Of a DNA stretch of 64,000 nucleotides, positions 19,055-26,930 are shown piece after piece (within the stretch, counting starts at the first letter, position 1; each line of letters opens with the position of its first letter). The notes beneath the pieces were generated by a model that was not told where the DNA came from, did not search any database, and saw only the letters and a program-made list of their open reading frames with translations. Source of the DNA: Saccharomycodes ludwigii (taxonomy: Eukaryota; Ascomycota; Saccharomycetes; Saccharomycodales; Saccharomycodaceae); the NCBI RefSeq assembly GCF_020623625.1, contig NC_060201.1:682001-746000 (forward strand). Reading direction: 5' to 3'. The translations under genes and the position numbers were made by a program.

Positions 19055-21853
19055 ATGTCAAGTCCACAAACGCATAATGATAATAATAACGACGAAAGAA
19101 GAAGGGGGAGAAGAAGAAGAAGAAGTGATAGTATAGATCTTGAGCATGAAGCAGAAGGAGAAGGTGGCGAGAGAATGACACAGGACAGAAATTTGCTATC
19201 TTCTCCGTCTCCATCAACCATCCCTCCATCCTCCCCGGCTTATAATAGTAGATCTTTTCCGGACGCTGGCACTAATACCAATTCTAACACTAGTTACGAT
19301 GGTTTGGATTCTGCTGATTATCACGACTTTGAAGATATTCCAGAAGCAGAACGTGAAGAACAATTTATAGCTGATGATTTAGACGATTTAGAGGAAGCAA
19401 TGGATGGAGTTGATTTAATGGGCGATGGACTGGAAGAGGATTATCGTGCAAGAGAGGAACAAGATCATTATGATGTAGAAGATGAAAATATTGACGATAC
19501 ACATCAAAGAGAATTGGATATTTCCTCTAGAAGAAGAGTTGATGCCCAATTGAATGCTAGAGATCGTTTATTAAATGCCAGACAAGATGTGTATCTTGAA
19601 GAAGGTGACCAAGACGGTACAGCAACTGCAAGATTAGATCAGTATGGGTTGCCAGTTCAAAGGCGTAGACGGAGGCGTCAATATGAAGAAGACTCAGCAG
19701 CAGCTACCCGTGGATCGTACGAAGATGAAGATCTGTTTTCCGATGAAGATGTCAATCCATTGAATGAAGAGTTTACGTTGGAAAGTTTGTCGGAAGTCAG
19801 AGCTCCGAGTTACAGTGAATGGATCACACAGCCGAATGTGGCACGTACTATAGCGCGTGAGTTAAAATCCTTCTTGTTGGAATATACCGATGCATATGGC
19901 AAATCTGTTTATGGTGCTAGGATAAGGGCACTGGGTGAATGGAATAGTGAATCATTAGAAGTTAATTATAGACATTTGGCCGAATCTAAGGCCATCTTGG
20001 CTATTTTCTTGGCCAAATGTCCTGAAGAAATGCTAAAAATATTTGATGTTGTTGCTATGGAGGCCACCAAGCTACATTATCCTCATTATGGTCGTATTCA
20101 CTCTGAGATACATGTTCGGATCTCCGATTTCCCGACGATTAATAATATACGTGAATTGCGTGAAACGCATTTGAATACCTTGATTAGAATAACGGGTGTT
20201 GTTACAAGAAGATCAGGTGTCTTCCCGCAATTAAAATATGTTAAATTCAACTGTTTAAAATGTGGTGCCTTGTTGGGCCCTTATTTTCAGGACTCCAATG
20301 AAGAAGTGAAAATTTCATACTGTACCAATTGTAGGAGCAAAGGTCCGTTTAGGACCAATATGGAAAAAACGGTTTATAGAAATTACCAGAGATTAACATT
20401 GCAAGAAGCACCAGGTACTGTTCCGGCGGGTAGATTGCCACGTCATAGAGAAGTTATTTTACTATGGGATTTAGTTGATATTGCCAAACCGGGTGAGGAA
20501 ATTGAAGTGACTGGTATTTATAAAAACACATATGATGGTAACTTAAACGCTAGAAATGGGTTCCCAGTTTTTGCTACAGTTATTGAAGCAAATGCAATCA
20601 AGAGAAGAGAGGGTGGGTCGTTGGTTGGTGACAGTGTTGATGATGGTGCTGGGTATGAGGGTTTAGATGCCTTCAATTGGACCGAGGAAGAGGAAAGAGA
20701 ATTTAGAAAATTATCCAGAGAACGTGGTATTATTGATAAGATTATCGGATCAGTTGCACCTTCTATTTATGGTCACAGGGACATCAAAACAGCAATTGCA
20801 TGTTCTTTATTTGGCGGTGTTTCCAAATTGGTTAATGGCAAACATTCTATCAGGGGTGACATCAATGTTTTACTTTTGGGAGATCCCGGTACGGCGAAGT
20901 CCCAAATCTTAAAATACGTTGAAAAAACTGCACACAGAGCTGTTTTTGCCACTGGACAAGGTGCATCCGCGGTTGGTTTAACGGCAAGCGTTAGAAAAGA
21001 CCCAATTACTAAAGAGTGGACTTTAGAAGGCGGAGCTTTGGTTTTAGCCGATAAAGGTGTGTGTCTAATTGATGAATTTGATAAGATGACCGATCAAGAT
21101 CGTACTTCTATCCATGAAGCTATGGAACAACAAAGTATTTCCATTTCAAAAGCAGGTATTGTTACCAGTTTGCAGGCAAGATGCTCCATAATTGCAGCTG
21201 CTAACCCTATTGGTGGTCGTTACAATTCGACACTGCCATTATCTCAAAATGTCAATTTGACTGAACCTATTTTATCAAGGTTTGATATCTTGTGTGTAGT
21301 TAGGGATTTGGTAGATGAGGAGGCTGATGAAAGATTGGCATCATTCGTTGTTGATTCCCATATCAGATCACATCCAGACAGTGATGTTACCGATATAAAT
21401 GGCAGTACTGAACAGCAAGAAGAAGGAGATGTGGATATGACGCAAGAAACCCGTTCTGCTAGACAGAAACGGTTGCAGAAACAGAAGGAAAACGAAATTT
21501 CGCCGATTCCACAGGATGTCTTAATGAAGTATATTCATTACTCCAGAACTAAAATACAGCCTAAATTAATACAAATGGATGTGGATAAAGTTAGCAAAGT
21601 ATATGCCGATTTGAGAAGAGAGAGTATTACCACTGGCTCGTTCCCAATTACTGTTCGTCATCTAGAATCTATATTAAGAATTGCTGAATCTTTTGCAAAG
21701 ATGAGATTGTCTGAATTTGTTTCCTCATATGATCTAGACAGGGCGATTAAAGTCACCGTTGATAGTTTTGTAGGCACCCAAAAGATCAGTATTCGTCGTA
21801 AATTACAAAAAAGTTTTGCTATTTATACCATGGGTTATGGCACTAGAGACTGA
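19055..21853 (+). CDS. MCM2: Replicative helicase subunit Mcm2
   Basis: Subunit of the Mcm2-7 helicase that licenses and unwinds replication origins. The 932-residue protein has an acidic, Ser-Pro-containing N-terminal tail (SPSPST, SSPAYN near 50-65) likely to be phosphorylated and to bind histones. It also has a C4 zinc finger (CLKCG and CTNC, near 405-430), Walker A GDPGTAKSQ, Walker B CLIDEFDK, arginine finger LSRFD and a winged-helix end. The motif YGARIRALGEWNSESLEVNY is diagnostic of Mcm2. The leucine before GEW, conserved in Mcm2, is encoded by CTG, supporting the standard code. It is longer than S. cerevisiae Mcm2 (868), mostly in the tail and in a Q/E-rich insert near 785-815. Convergent with NCL1, as YBL023C and YBL024W. 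Confidence 0.97.
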   Translation: MSSPQTHNDNNNDERRRGRRRRRSDSIDLEHEAEGEGGERMTQDRNLLSSPSPSTIPPSSPAYNSRSFPDAGTNTNSNTSYDGLDSADYHDFEDIPEAEREEQFIADDLDDLEEAMDGVDLMGDGLEEDYRAREEQDHYDVEDENIDDTHQRELDISSRRRVDAQLNARDRLLNARQDVYLEEGDQDGTATARLDQYGLPVQRRRRRRQYEEDSAAATRGSYEDEDLFSDEDVNPLNEEFTLESLSEVRAPSYSEWITQPNVARTIARELKSFLLEYTDAYGKSVYGARIRALGEWNSESLEVNYRHLAESKAILAIFLAKCPEEMLKIFDVVAMEATKLHYPHYGRIHSEIHVRISDFPTINNIRELRETHLNTLIRITGVVTRRSGVFPQLKYVKFNCLKCGALLGPYFQDSNEEVKISYCTNCRSKGPFRTNMEKTVYRNYQRLTLQEAPGTVPAGRLPRHREVILLWDLVDIAKPGEEIEVTGIYKNTYDGNLNARNGFPVFATVIEANAIKRREGGSLVGDSVDDGAGYEGLDAFNWTEEEEREFRKLSRERGIIDKIIGSVAPSIYGHRDIKTAIACSLFGGVSKLVNGKHSIRGDINVLLLGDPGTAKSQILKYVEKTAHRAVFATGQGASAVGLTASVRKDPITKEWTLEGGALVLADKGVCLIDEFDKMTDQDRTSIHEAMEQQSISISKAGIVTSLQARCSIIAAANPIGGRYNSTLPLSQNVNLTEPILSRFDILCVVRDLVDEEADERLASFVVDSHIRSHPDSDVTDINGSTEQQEEGDVDMTQETRSARQKRLQKQKENEISPIPQDVLMKYIHYSRTKIQPKLIQMDVDKVSKVYADLRRESITTGSFPITVRHLESILRIAESFAKMRLSEFVSSYDLDRAIKVTVDSFVGTQKISIRRKLQKSFAIYTMGYGTRD

Positions 21854-21973
21854 CGGAAACGTGATAGGCAACAATATTAGTTTTGTAATATATATACATA
21901 TATGTATTTGACAATTATATAGAAAATGATAAAAATTTTTTTTTTTTTTTTTTTTTTTTTATAAAGATGTGTT

Positions 21974-23971
21974 TCAGATCTTGTTTTCTGTCATTTTCCC
22001 CTCTTCCTTCTTTTCGTCCTGTTGCTGTGGTTTCTTTTGTTCATTTCTGGTGGTTTCAATACCAAATATTCTGTATAACAATTCGTGGGTATCGTCTTTT
22101 GCAACCATCAAATTAGCACACTTAGATCCATTCCAGACGGGTAGAAATAAATCTTCTTTGAGAGGGTCATTTCTTTTGATGCTGACGAAAATGCAGCCAG
22201 TTTTTAGCTCCTTTAACTTGGAAACCAGACTTTCGTCCTTAAAATCATCAAAAGTCGGGAAGGCATGGGTTAACAACACTTTCAATGCATCTTCAGTACA
22301 CTCGACAACCCTGGCAGAGTTCATATGGTGCTTCATGATGGGTATTGACTCGCTCTGTACTCTCCATGGGCATTCGATATCACTCCTTTGAGCAACAAAT
22401 AATTTAACACCGGCATAAATAAATTTCATTCTATCTTCATTAGATTCAATAATATTTTTCAAAGACTTGGAGACAGTGTATACGACTCTAGTTGGATCAC
22501 CAGTGGCATTACGTACTAAACAGTTATTCTTATCAAATTTATCGTCAACCCCATAAAACTTCCAACATTTTTCTAACTCGGGATGAACGCTTGGGATGAA
22601 AATAAAGGGTTCTTCATTAGCATCTCTTGGAAGTTTTTCCTTCTTTGTGACAACAACATCTCCAGAATCAGTTTTCATTTTTTTGACAATGGCGGAATTG
22701 GGTTCTTCTTTTGGTGGTTCATCTACAACAGCATCTTTTTGGGTCTCACCGTTTTTTTCAAAAACAGCAATGAAAAACCCACCTGTGTTTTGAAAATGTT
22801 GGTAAACCCTAATACACCTGTCCAAGTGGAAATTCTCAGCCTCCTCCTTAGTTGGTGGGAAACAGCTCTCTTTAATATCACCTCTGTTTTCTTTGGTCTT
22901 CAAGTCCATATTTCTATCATAAACCAACCAATCACTGACACCCTTTTCTCTAATTAGTCCTGGTAACCTATCAGAACAATCAACCAACTTGATTTTGTCA
23001 CCCCATTGTCTTAGGGCCTGTGCAACAACTGCTTCATTTTCGACTGGGTTTAAGGAACAAGTGGAATATACCAATCTTCCACCCTTTTTTAACAATTTTA
23101 GGCCTCTTGTTAAGATATTATACTGGACAGTATGCAACCCCAAACCACCTTGGGTATTCCAATCTTTCCAAACGTTAATATTTTTACGCATGGTCCCATC
23201 CCCAGAACATGGAACATCACACAAGATTCTATCAAACAATACAAAAGACTTTTTCCCATTGTTTTCTATTTGAATTCGTGGGAAAAATTGAGCATCATGA
23301 TTGACTACCAATAGGTTAGGACTATTCAGTCTTTTCAATTGATGAACTAACATGTGTGATCTTCTAGCATCGGCATCATTGGCAATCACAAACCCAGTTG
23401 GCTCGTCTGAGGTGGAATGTAAACTTTCAATGAGCTGTGCAGTTTTGGAACCTGGAGCAGCACATGTATCTAAAACCTTATGATGTGGTTCAACATCCAG
23501 TAATAACGGAGGAATCATAGAAACAGCCTCCTGTCTAGAAATATTACCAGCAGATGTTTCCAAAACCAAAAATCTTTGGGTCTTTGAAAATTGTTCGTTT
23601 TTCCTGATAACAGTTTTAGAAACATCTAATTGCCATGCTAGATTATCTGGGTACCAAGGCAAATTGACAGGCGGTTTGATTATTTCTCCTTCAAATTCAA
23701 CATTACCTAATTGTGGTAAATGTTTGGTTTTGAAAATATCTAAAATCTCATTAGCATGTTTTCTGTTCCCTGTTATTCTAAAAGTTAAGGGTAATTGAGT
23801 CTGACAAGTTTTCTTGAAGAAGTCCCAATCTTTTTCGGGAATAAACTTTTGAGCTTTATAGTATGTCTCCCATTTTTCGTTTTCCTTTTTGATTTCAGTC
23901 CATTCGCCGTTATTTCTGTCATCACGAGCGCCAAACGTTTTTTTTCTGTTATTTCCCTTTCTTCTAGCCAT
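21974..23971 (-). CDS. NCL1: tRNA (cytosine-5) methyltransferase Ncl1/Trm4
   Basis: Multisite m5C methyltransferase for tRNA (positions 34, 40, 48 and 49 in S. cerevisiae), related to NSUN2. The 665-residue frame (S. cerevisiae 684) begins with a basic MARRKGNNRKK nuclear-signal-like stretch and contains the SAM motif DTCAAPGSKTAQL (near 170). Both cysteines of the RsmB/NOP2 mechanism are present: CDVPCSGDGTMRKN (near 250) and VYSTCSLNPVENEAVV (near 305). A K/E/P-rich linker is followed by a C-terminal PUA-like region. It is convergent with MCM2 across a 120-bp spacer that includes a T run of about 25. Confidence 0.96.
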   Translation of the reverse strand: MARRKGNNRKKTFGARDDRNNGEWTEIKKENEKWETYYKAQKFIPEKDWDFFKKTCQTQLPLTFRITGNRKHANEILDIFKTKHLPQLGNVEFEGEIIKPPVNLPWYPDNLAWQLDVSKTVIRKNEQFSKTQRFLVLETSAGNISRQEAVSMIPPLLLDVEPHHKVLDTCAAPGSKTAQLIESLHSTSDEPTGFVIANDADARRSHMLVHQLKRLNSPNLLVVNHDAQFFPRIQIENNGKKSFVLFDRILCDVPCSGDGTMRKNINVWKDWNTQGGLGLHTVQYNILTRGLKLLKKGGRLVYSTCSLNPVENEAVVAQALRQWGDKIKLVDCSDRLPGLIREKGVSDWLVYDRNMDLKTKENRGDIKESCFPPTKEEAENFHLDRCIRVYQHFQNTGGFFIAVFEKNGETQKDAVVDEPPKEEPNSAIVKKMKTDSGDVVVTKKEKLPRDANEEPFIFIPSVHPELEKCWKFYGVDDKFDKNNCLVRNATGDPTRVVYTVSKSLKNIIESNEDRMKFIYAGVKLFVAQRSDIECPWRVQSESIPIMKHHMNSARVVECTEDALKVLLTHAFPTFDDFKDESLVSKLKELKTGCIFVSIKRNDPLKEDLFLPVWNGSKCANLMVAKDDTHELLYRIFGIETTRNEQKKPQQQDEKKEEGKMTENKI

Positions 23972-24376
23972 GTTTTTCTTTTTGTTTTTTTTTTTTTTTG
24001 TTTTTTTGGTTTGCTTTTTTGATTGTTTCGATGGAAAGTGAAAATAAGGAAGGAGAAATAAGATAAGATAAAATAAAATAACTGTTTCAGCTAAATTTTG
24101 TTAGAACGTTAAGAATTGAATGAAATTTATTAGTTATGAAAGATTAAGAAAATAAAATAGAAAATGAAAAAGGAAAAGTTAATTGAAATGCAAGATTGAA
24201 TTTTTTTTTTTTTTTTTTTTCCATTTTTTTCAACGCGCAAAAGAAAATAAAAAGAAACGACTAGAATAATTGATTGATGCAAAAAAAAAGTTAGCTAATT
24301 CATAAAGGAAAGTCCAAAATATATGTATAGTACTAAACAAAATAAAAATAATATATATATATACTTAAAGGATATA
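23972..24376. other. Intergenic, NCL1 promoter and RRN10 3' flank
   Basis: Poly(T) tracts at about 23984-24007 and 24200-24219, AAAAT-like repeats near 24061-24080, and a short AT repeat just before the RRN10 stop. No coding signal. Confidence 0.6.
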
Positions 24377-24862
24377 TTAATTATCACTGTCATCTTCGTG
24401 CTGATATTGTACATAATCCTCGTTTCCCTCATCATCTTCTCGAAACTCAAAATCCCTATATATATCCGTTATGAAATCATTATCATCACGATCTTTTTCA
24501 TTGCCTATACTAGTATCATCATCAACAGTAGAATATTCAGCTATCCAACTTTCTATAAGTATACCCAAAGTCAATAAGCTAGTTTCATCAAAGGAATTAA
24601 GTAAAGTTGGATATTTTTCAGTAATTAACTTATTTAAAAAATACTGCAAGACTCTCAGGTCTATACTAGATATAATACTATTATGAATATTATTAGTAGT
24701 AATAGAATCACTATATTGTTCAAATTCTTCTCTTGTTACAAATGGTATAGGCACTAGGTGATCTATTTTGGCAGATAAAACTTCGTCGGCACTTAGTGTT
24801 CTGTATTGATTTAATTCTGTTATTAGATCATTGCATGCATCATATATGGTTTTTTCAGACAT
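24377..24862 (-). CDS. RRN10: RNA polymerase I upstream activation factor subunit Rrn10
   Basis: Component of UAF, which binds the rDNA upstream element and commits the rDNA to Pol I. I start it at the ATG at 24862 (MSEKTIYDACNDLI, 161 residues); the frame is open a little further up but without an earlier ATG. Landmarks shared with remembered S. cerevisiae Rrn10 (145 residues) are IYDACNDLI, SADEVLSAKID, VPIPFVTREE, IDLRVLQYF and FDETSLLTLGILIESW. The C-terminus is an acidic extension not aligned with the S. cerevisiae protein. It sits between NCL1 and LSM2 on the same strand, the order of YBL024W, YBL025W and YBL026W, with a candidate RNA gene and one extra ORF inserted. Confidence 0.9.
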   Translation of the reverse strand: MSEKTIYDACNDLITELNQYRTLSADEVLSAKIDHLVPIPFVTREEFEQYSDSITTNNIHNSIISSIDLRVLQYFLNKLITEKYPTLLNSFDETSLLTLGILIESWIAEYSTVDDDTSIGNEKDRDDNDFITDIYRDFEFREDDEGNEDYVQYQHEDDSDN

Positions 24863-25001
24863 TGTCTTGCTATTCAAGCTCTAAGATATGCTTGGATATA
24901 CTTGGAAAGAACCAAAATGAAAAAGAAGAGGGTGTTGTAAGTGACAGTTAGGTTAGTACTGCAAATAATTACTTTGAAGATAAAGAAAGAAAGAAAGGAA
25001 T

Positions 25002-25565
25002 AAAAAAAAAATAAGATAGTCCTCAAAGTTATAAACAAAACCTTCTCAAAGAGAAGAGGGATTCATAATAACTAACCGTCCCCTGACAACAGAATAATAG
25101 TCAGTAGAACTAGCGATGCGATCCTAAACGCCTCCTCACGGGCTGTTCACGCCTTACTGGATGAAACTCCCCTGGGAACAATTTGAACAAATAATACCAA
25201 ACGGTACCATTACTTTAAAACTTGTCAAAATACTCAATAAGACTTCTCAAATTGAAGTAAACAAGTATAACCCGCAAAGATCGATAACTTTAGGACATCA
25301 AGCTAATCCTTTAAAACGTCCGATACAAAAGGACAAGGACTGATCAGACTCCGATGAGAATGGGGTAAAACTACCCAAATAACATGACCTTGCCCTAGAC
25401 TAGGTCTAGCACAAATAAATGGCCAAGAGAAACACTTCGAGAAGCACATCTCTCACTCACGTCTGGCGTTGAATATGGCAAGCTGAAGTACCGAACTTAA
25501 AGCTCGAACCAGCCACCCCAGATATCCCGTATAACTTATTAGACTAAAAGTAGCCATCACAGCAA
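25002..25565 (-). ncRNA. SCR1: Candidate SRP RNA (SCR1), Pol III-type transcript
   Basis: About 560 bases with visibly higher G/C content than any spacer nearby and no long reading frame. On the minus strand the presumed 5' end reads GCTGTGATGGCT (25552-25563 complement), one mismatch from the remembered GCTGTAATGGCT at the start of S. cerevisiae SRP RNA, the Alu-domain loop. About 55-65 bases in is a B-box-like GGTTCGAGC (25502-25510), and the region ends in a T10 Pol III terminator (25002-25011 complement). A TATA-like TATATTATA lies about 30-40 bases upstream. The length resembles S. cerevisiae SCR1 (522 nt). I could not trace the S-domain helix 8 with certainty, so another structured RNA (RNase P, telomerase) is possible. 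Exact ends are estimates. Confidence 0.5.
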
Positions 25566-25770
25566 CATATTTGCAATCATTTTCAGTTTTAACTTAGCTA
25601 TAATATATTTTTTTTTTTCTTCCTTTTTCTCCCACTTTCTTTTCATTCCTTTTTCTTCCTTTTTCTTCCTTTTTCTTGTCAAAAAAAAAAAAAAAAAAAA
25701 AATATTTGTTCTCTCTACTCCTTTTAAATAAATAAAATATATACCATCCGTCCTAACCAAACCCTAAAGC

Positions 25771-26192
25771 ATGCAAAATGACAAAAATGCTGCTTCTCTT
25801 TTAAACAATGAATTAGATAAATTAGCTAAAACTATAGTAACAAAACAATTGGAAAGAGACAAAATTATAACTGAGTACAATAAGAAATTGGAAAGTGTAG
25901 AACAACTAATTAACGTTTTACTAAATTTACAACAAACTGATACTAGAAATGTGGTTAATTGTGACAAATTAGATAAGATTTTAAATAAAGGCATGAAAAT
26001 ATATAAAGACGAGACAGACGGTATGGAATATTGTATGATACCGATAAGAAAAAAATCGGATACGGCTGACACGAGTACTATTGCCTACAAAGGGCAACAA
26101 CAAGATGTTTTAGTAAAAAATAAAACTGAAGATAACGGATATAACATTATAAATAGAAAGGAATTAGAGTTAAATAAAAGTAGCGAAGGGGG

Positions 26193-26224
<32 letters not shown>

Positions 26225-26304
26225 ACAATATACCATGCTCTTTTTGTCATGAAATAGGTCATGTAAGATCTAAATGCCCCAAAATATATATGCCATCCTT
26301 GTAG
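25771..26304 (+). CDS. Unassigned small protein with C-terminal CCHC zinc knuckle
   Basis: A 177-residue frame from an ATG at 25771. The N-terminal third is a heptad-like, Lys/Glu-rich helix (LNNELDKLAKTI through ESVEQLINVLL), probably coiled coil. The middle is polar. After a run of ten lysines comes CSFCHEIGHVRSKC (CX2CX4HX4C), a zinc knuckle of the nucleic-acid-binding kind, ending six residues before the stop. I do not recognise the family. It has no neighbour relationship in S. cerevisiae, since RRN10 and LSM2 are adjacent there. Composition and codon use look genic, and it is convergent with LSM2 across a 138-bp spacer. Retroelement Gag is unlikely: there is no capsid-like region and no repeat flanks. 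Confidence 0.72.
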
Positions 26305-26350
26305 ATAAAACTCTCTTCCTATTATTATTTATAATTTGTTTTTGCTTTCC

Positions 26351-26378
<28 letters not shown>
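26351..26378. repeat. (AT)n microsatellite
   Basis: Fourteen AT dinucleotides between the convergent 3' ends of the zinc-knuckle ORF and LSM2. Confidence 0.95.
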
Positions 26379-26381
<3 letters not shown>

Positions 26382-26442
26382 TTTCTGTACATTTGATATG
26401 ATAATAACAATGATAAGCTCAGGCGACTGGTGGTATACTTTT

Positions 26443-26736
26443 CTATTTGTTTTTTTCACTAATAGCTTCTCTCCTCGTTGCATCTTGTAATAAATTGGTG
26501 TCAATCATATTTTTCTTTAAGTAAACATACCTTATATTAGATCCTCTAATGAAAATATTCCTTACTGCATATAGATGTGGTAATTGTTTAAAAACCGAAG
26601 TTTCTTGTAGGTTATCCAATTTTAAGTTTAGAAATTGGTCGACTGATTTTAAAACACCTTTTATCTCCACTCCATTTTTCAACTCCACCACAACTTCTTG
26701 GTCTACTAGTGTTTTGAATAAAGAAAAAAAAAGCAT
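26443..26736 (-). CDS. LSM2: Sm-like protein Lsm2
   Basis: Subunit of the Lsm1-7 (mRNA decapping) and Lsm2-8 (U6 snRNA) rings. The 97-residue frame (S. cerevisiae 95) is a full Sm fold: MLFFSLFKTLVDQEVVVELK, then the Sm1 motif GVLKSVDQFLNLKLDN, then Sm2 with IFIRGSNIRYVYL, ending NMIDTNLLQDATRRE as in S. cerevisiae Lsm2. S. cerevisiae LSM2 carries an intron; here the gene reads through without one. It closes the block collinear with S. cerevisiae YBL. Confidence 0.97.
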   Translation of the reverse strand: MLFFSLFKTLVDQEVVVELKNGVEIKGVLKSVDQFLNLKLDNLQETSVFKQLPHLYAVRNIFIRGSNIRYVYLKKNMIDTNLLQDATRREAISEKNK

Positions 26737-26898
26737 TTTATTTTATAGTATGTTGATGCCACTTGTGTTTTGCTTTGTTTTTCTATTTTTCGTGTTTGTT
26801 AAGAGTTATATTGGTGGAGGGGGGGGGAGTAATATCTCAATAAGGCCATGAAAGTGTTAGGAAACATTTCTTGTAATAAAAGCTGTAACAAACCACTG

Positions 26899-26930
<32 letters not shown>

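Noticed and set aside
24863-24877. Extending RRN10 five codons upstream
   Set aside because: The upstream start would be TTG; the ATG at 24862 aligns with the Rrn10 N-terminus.
25161-25343. 60-residue ORF inside the candidate RNA gene
   Set aside because: Lies within the structured RNA region, has no upstream promoter logic and shows no protein similarity.
25321-25380. Resemblance of ACTCCGATGAGAA on the plus strand to an RNase P RNA segment
   Set aside because: The match is short and the conserved RNase P core regions are not found in order; the minus-strand SRP reading has more supporting signals.
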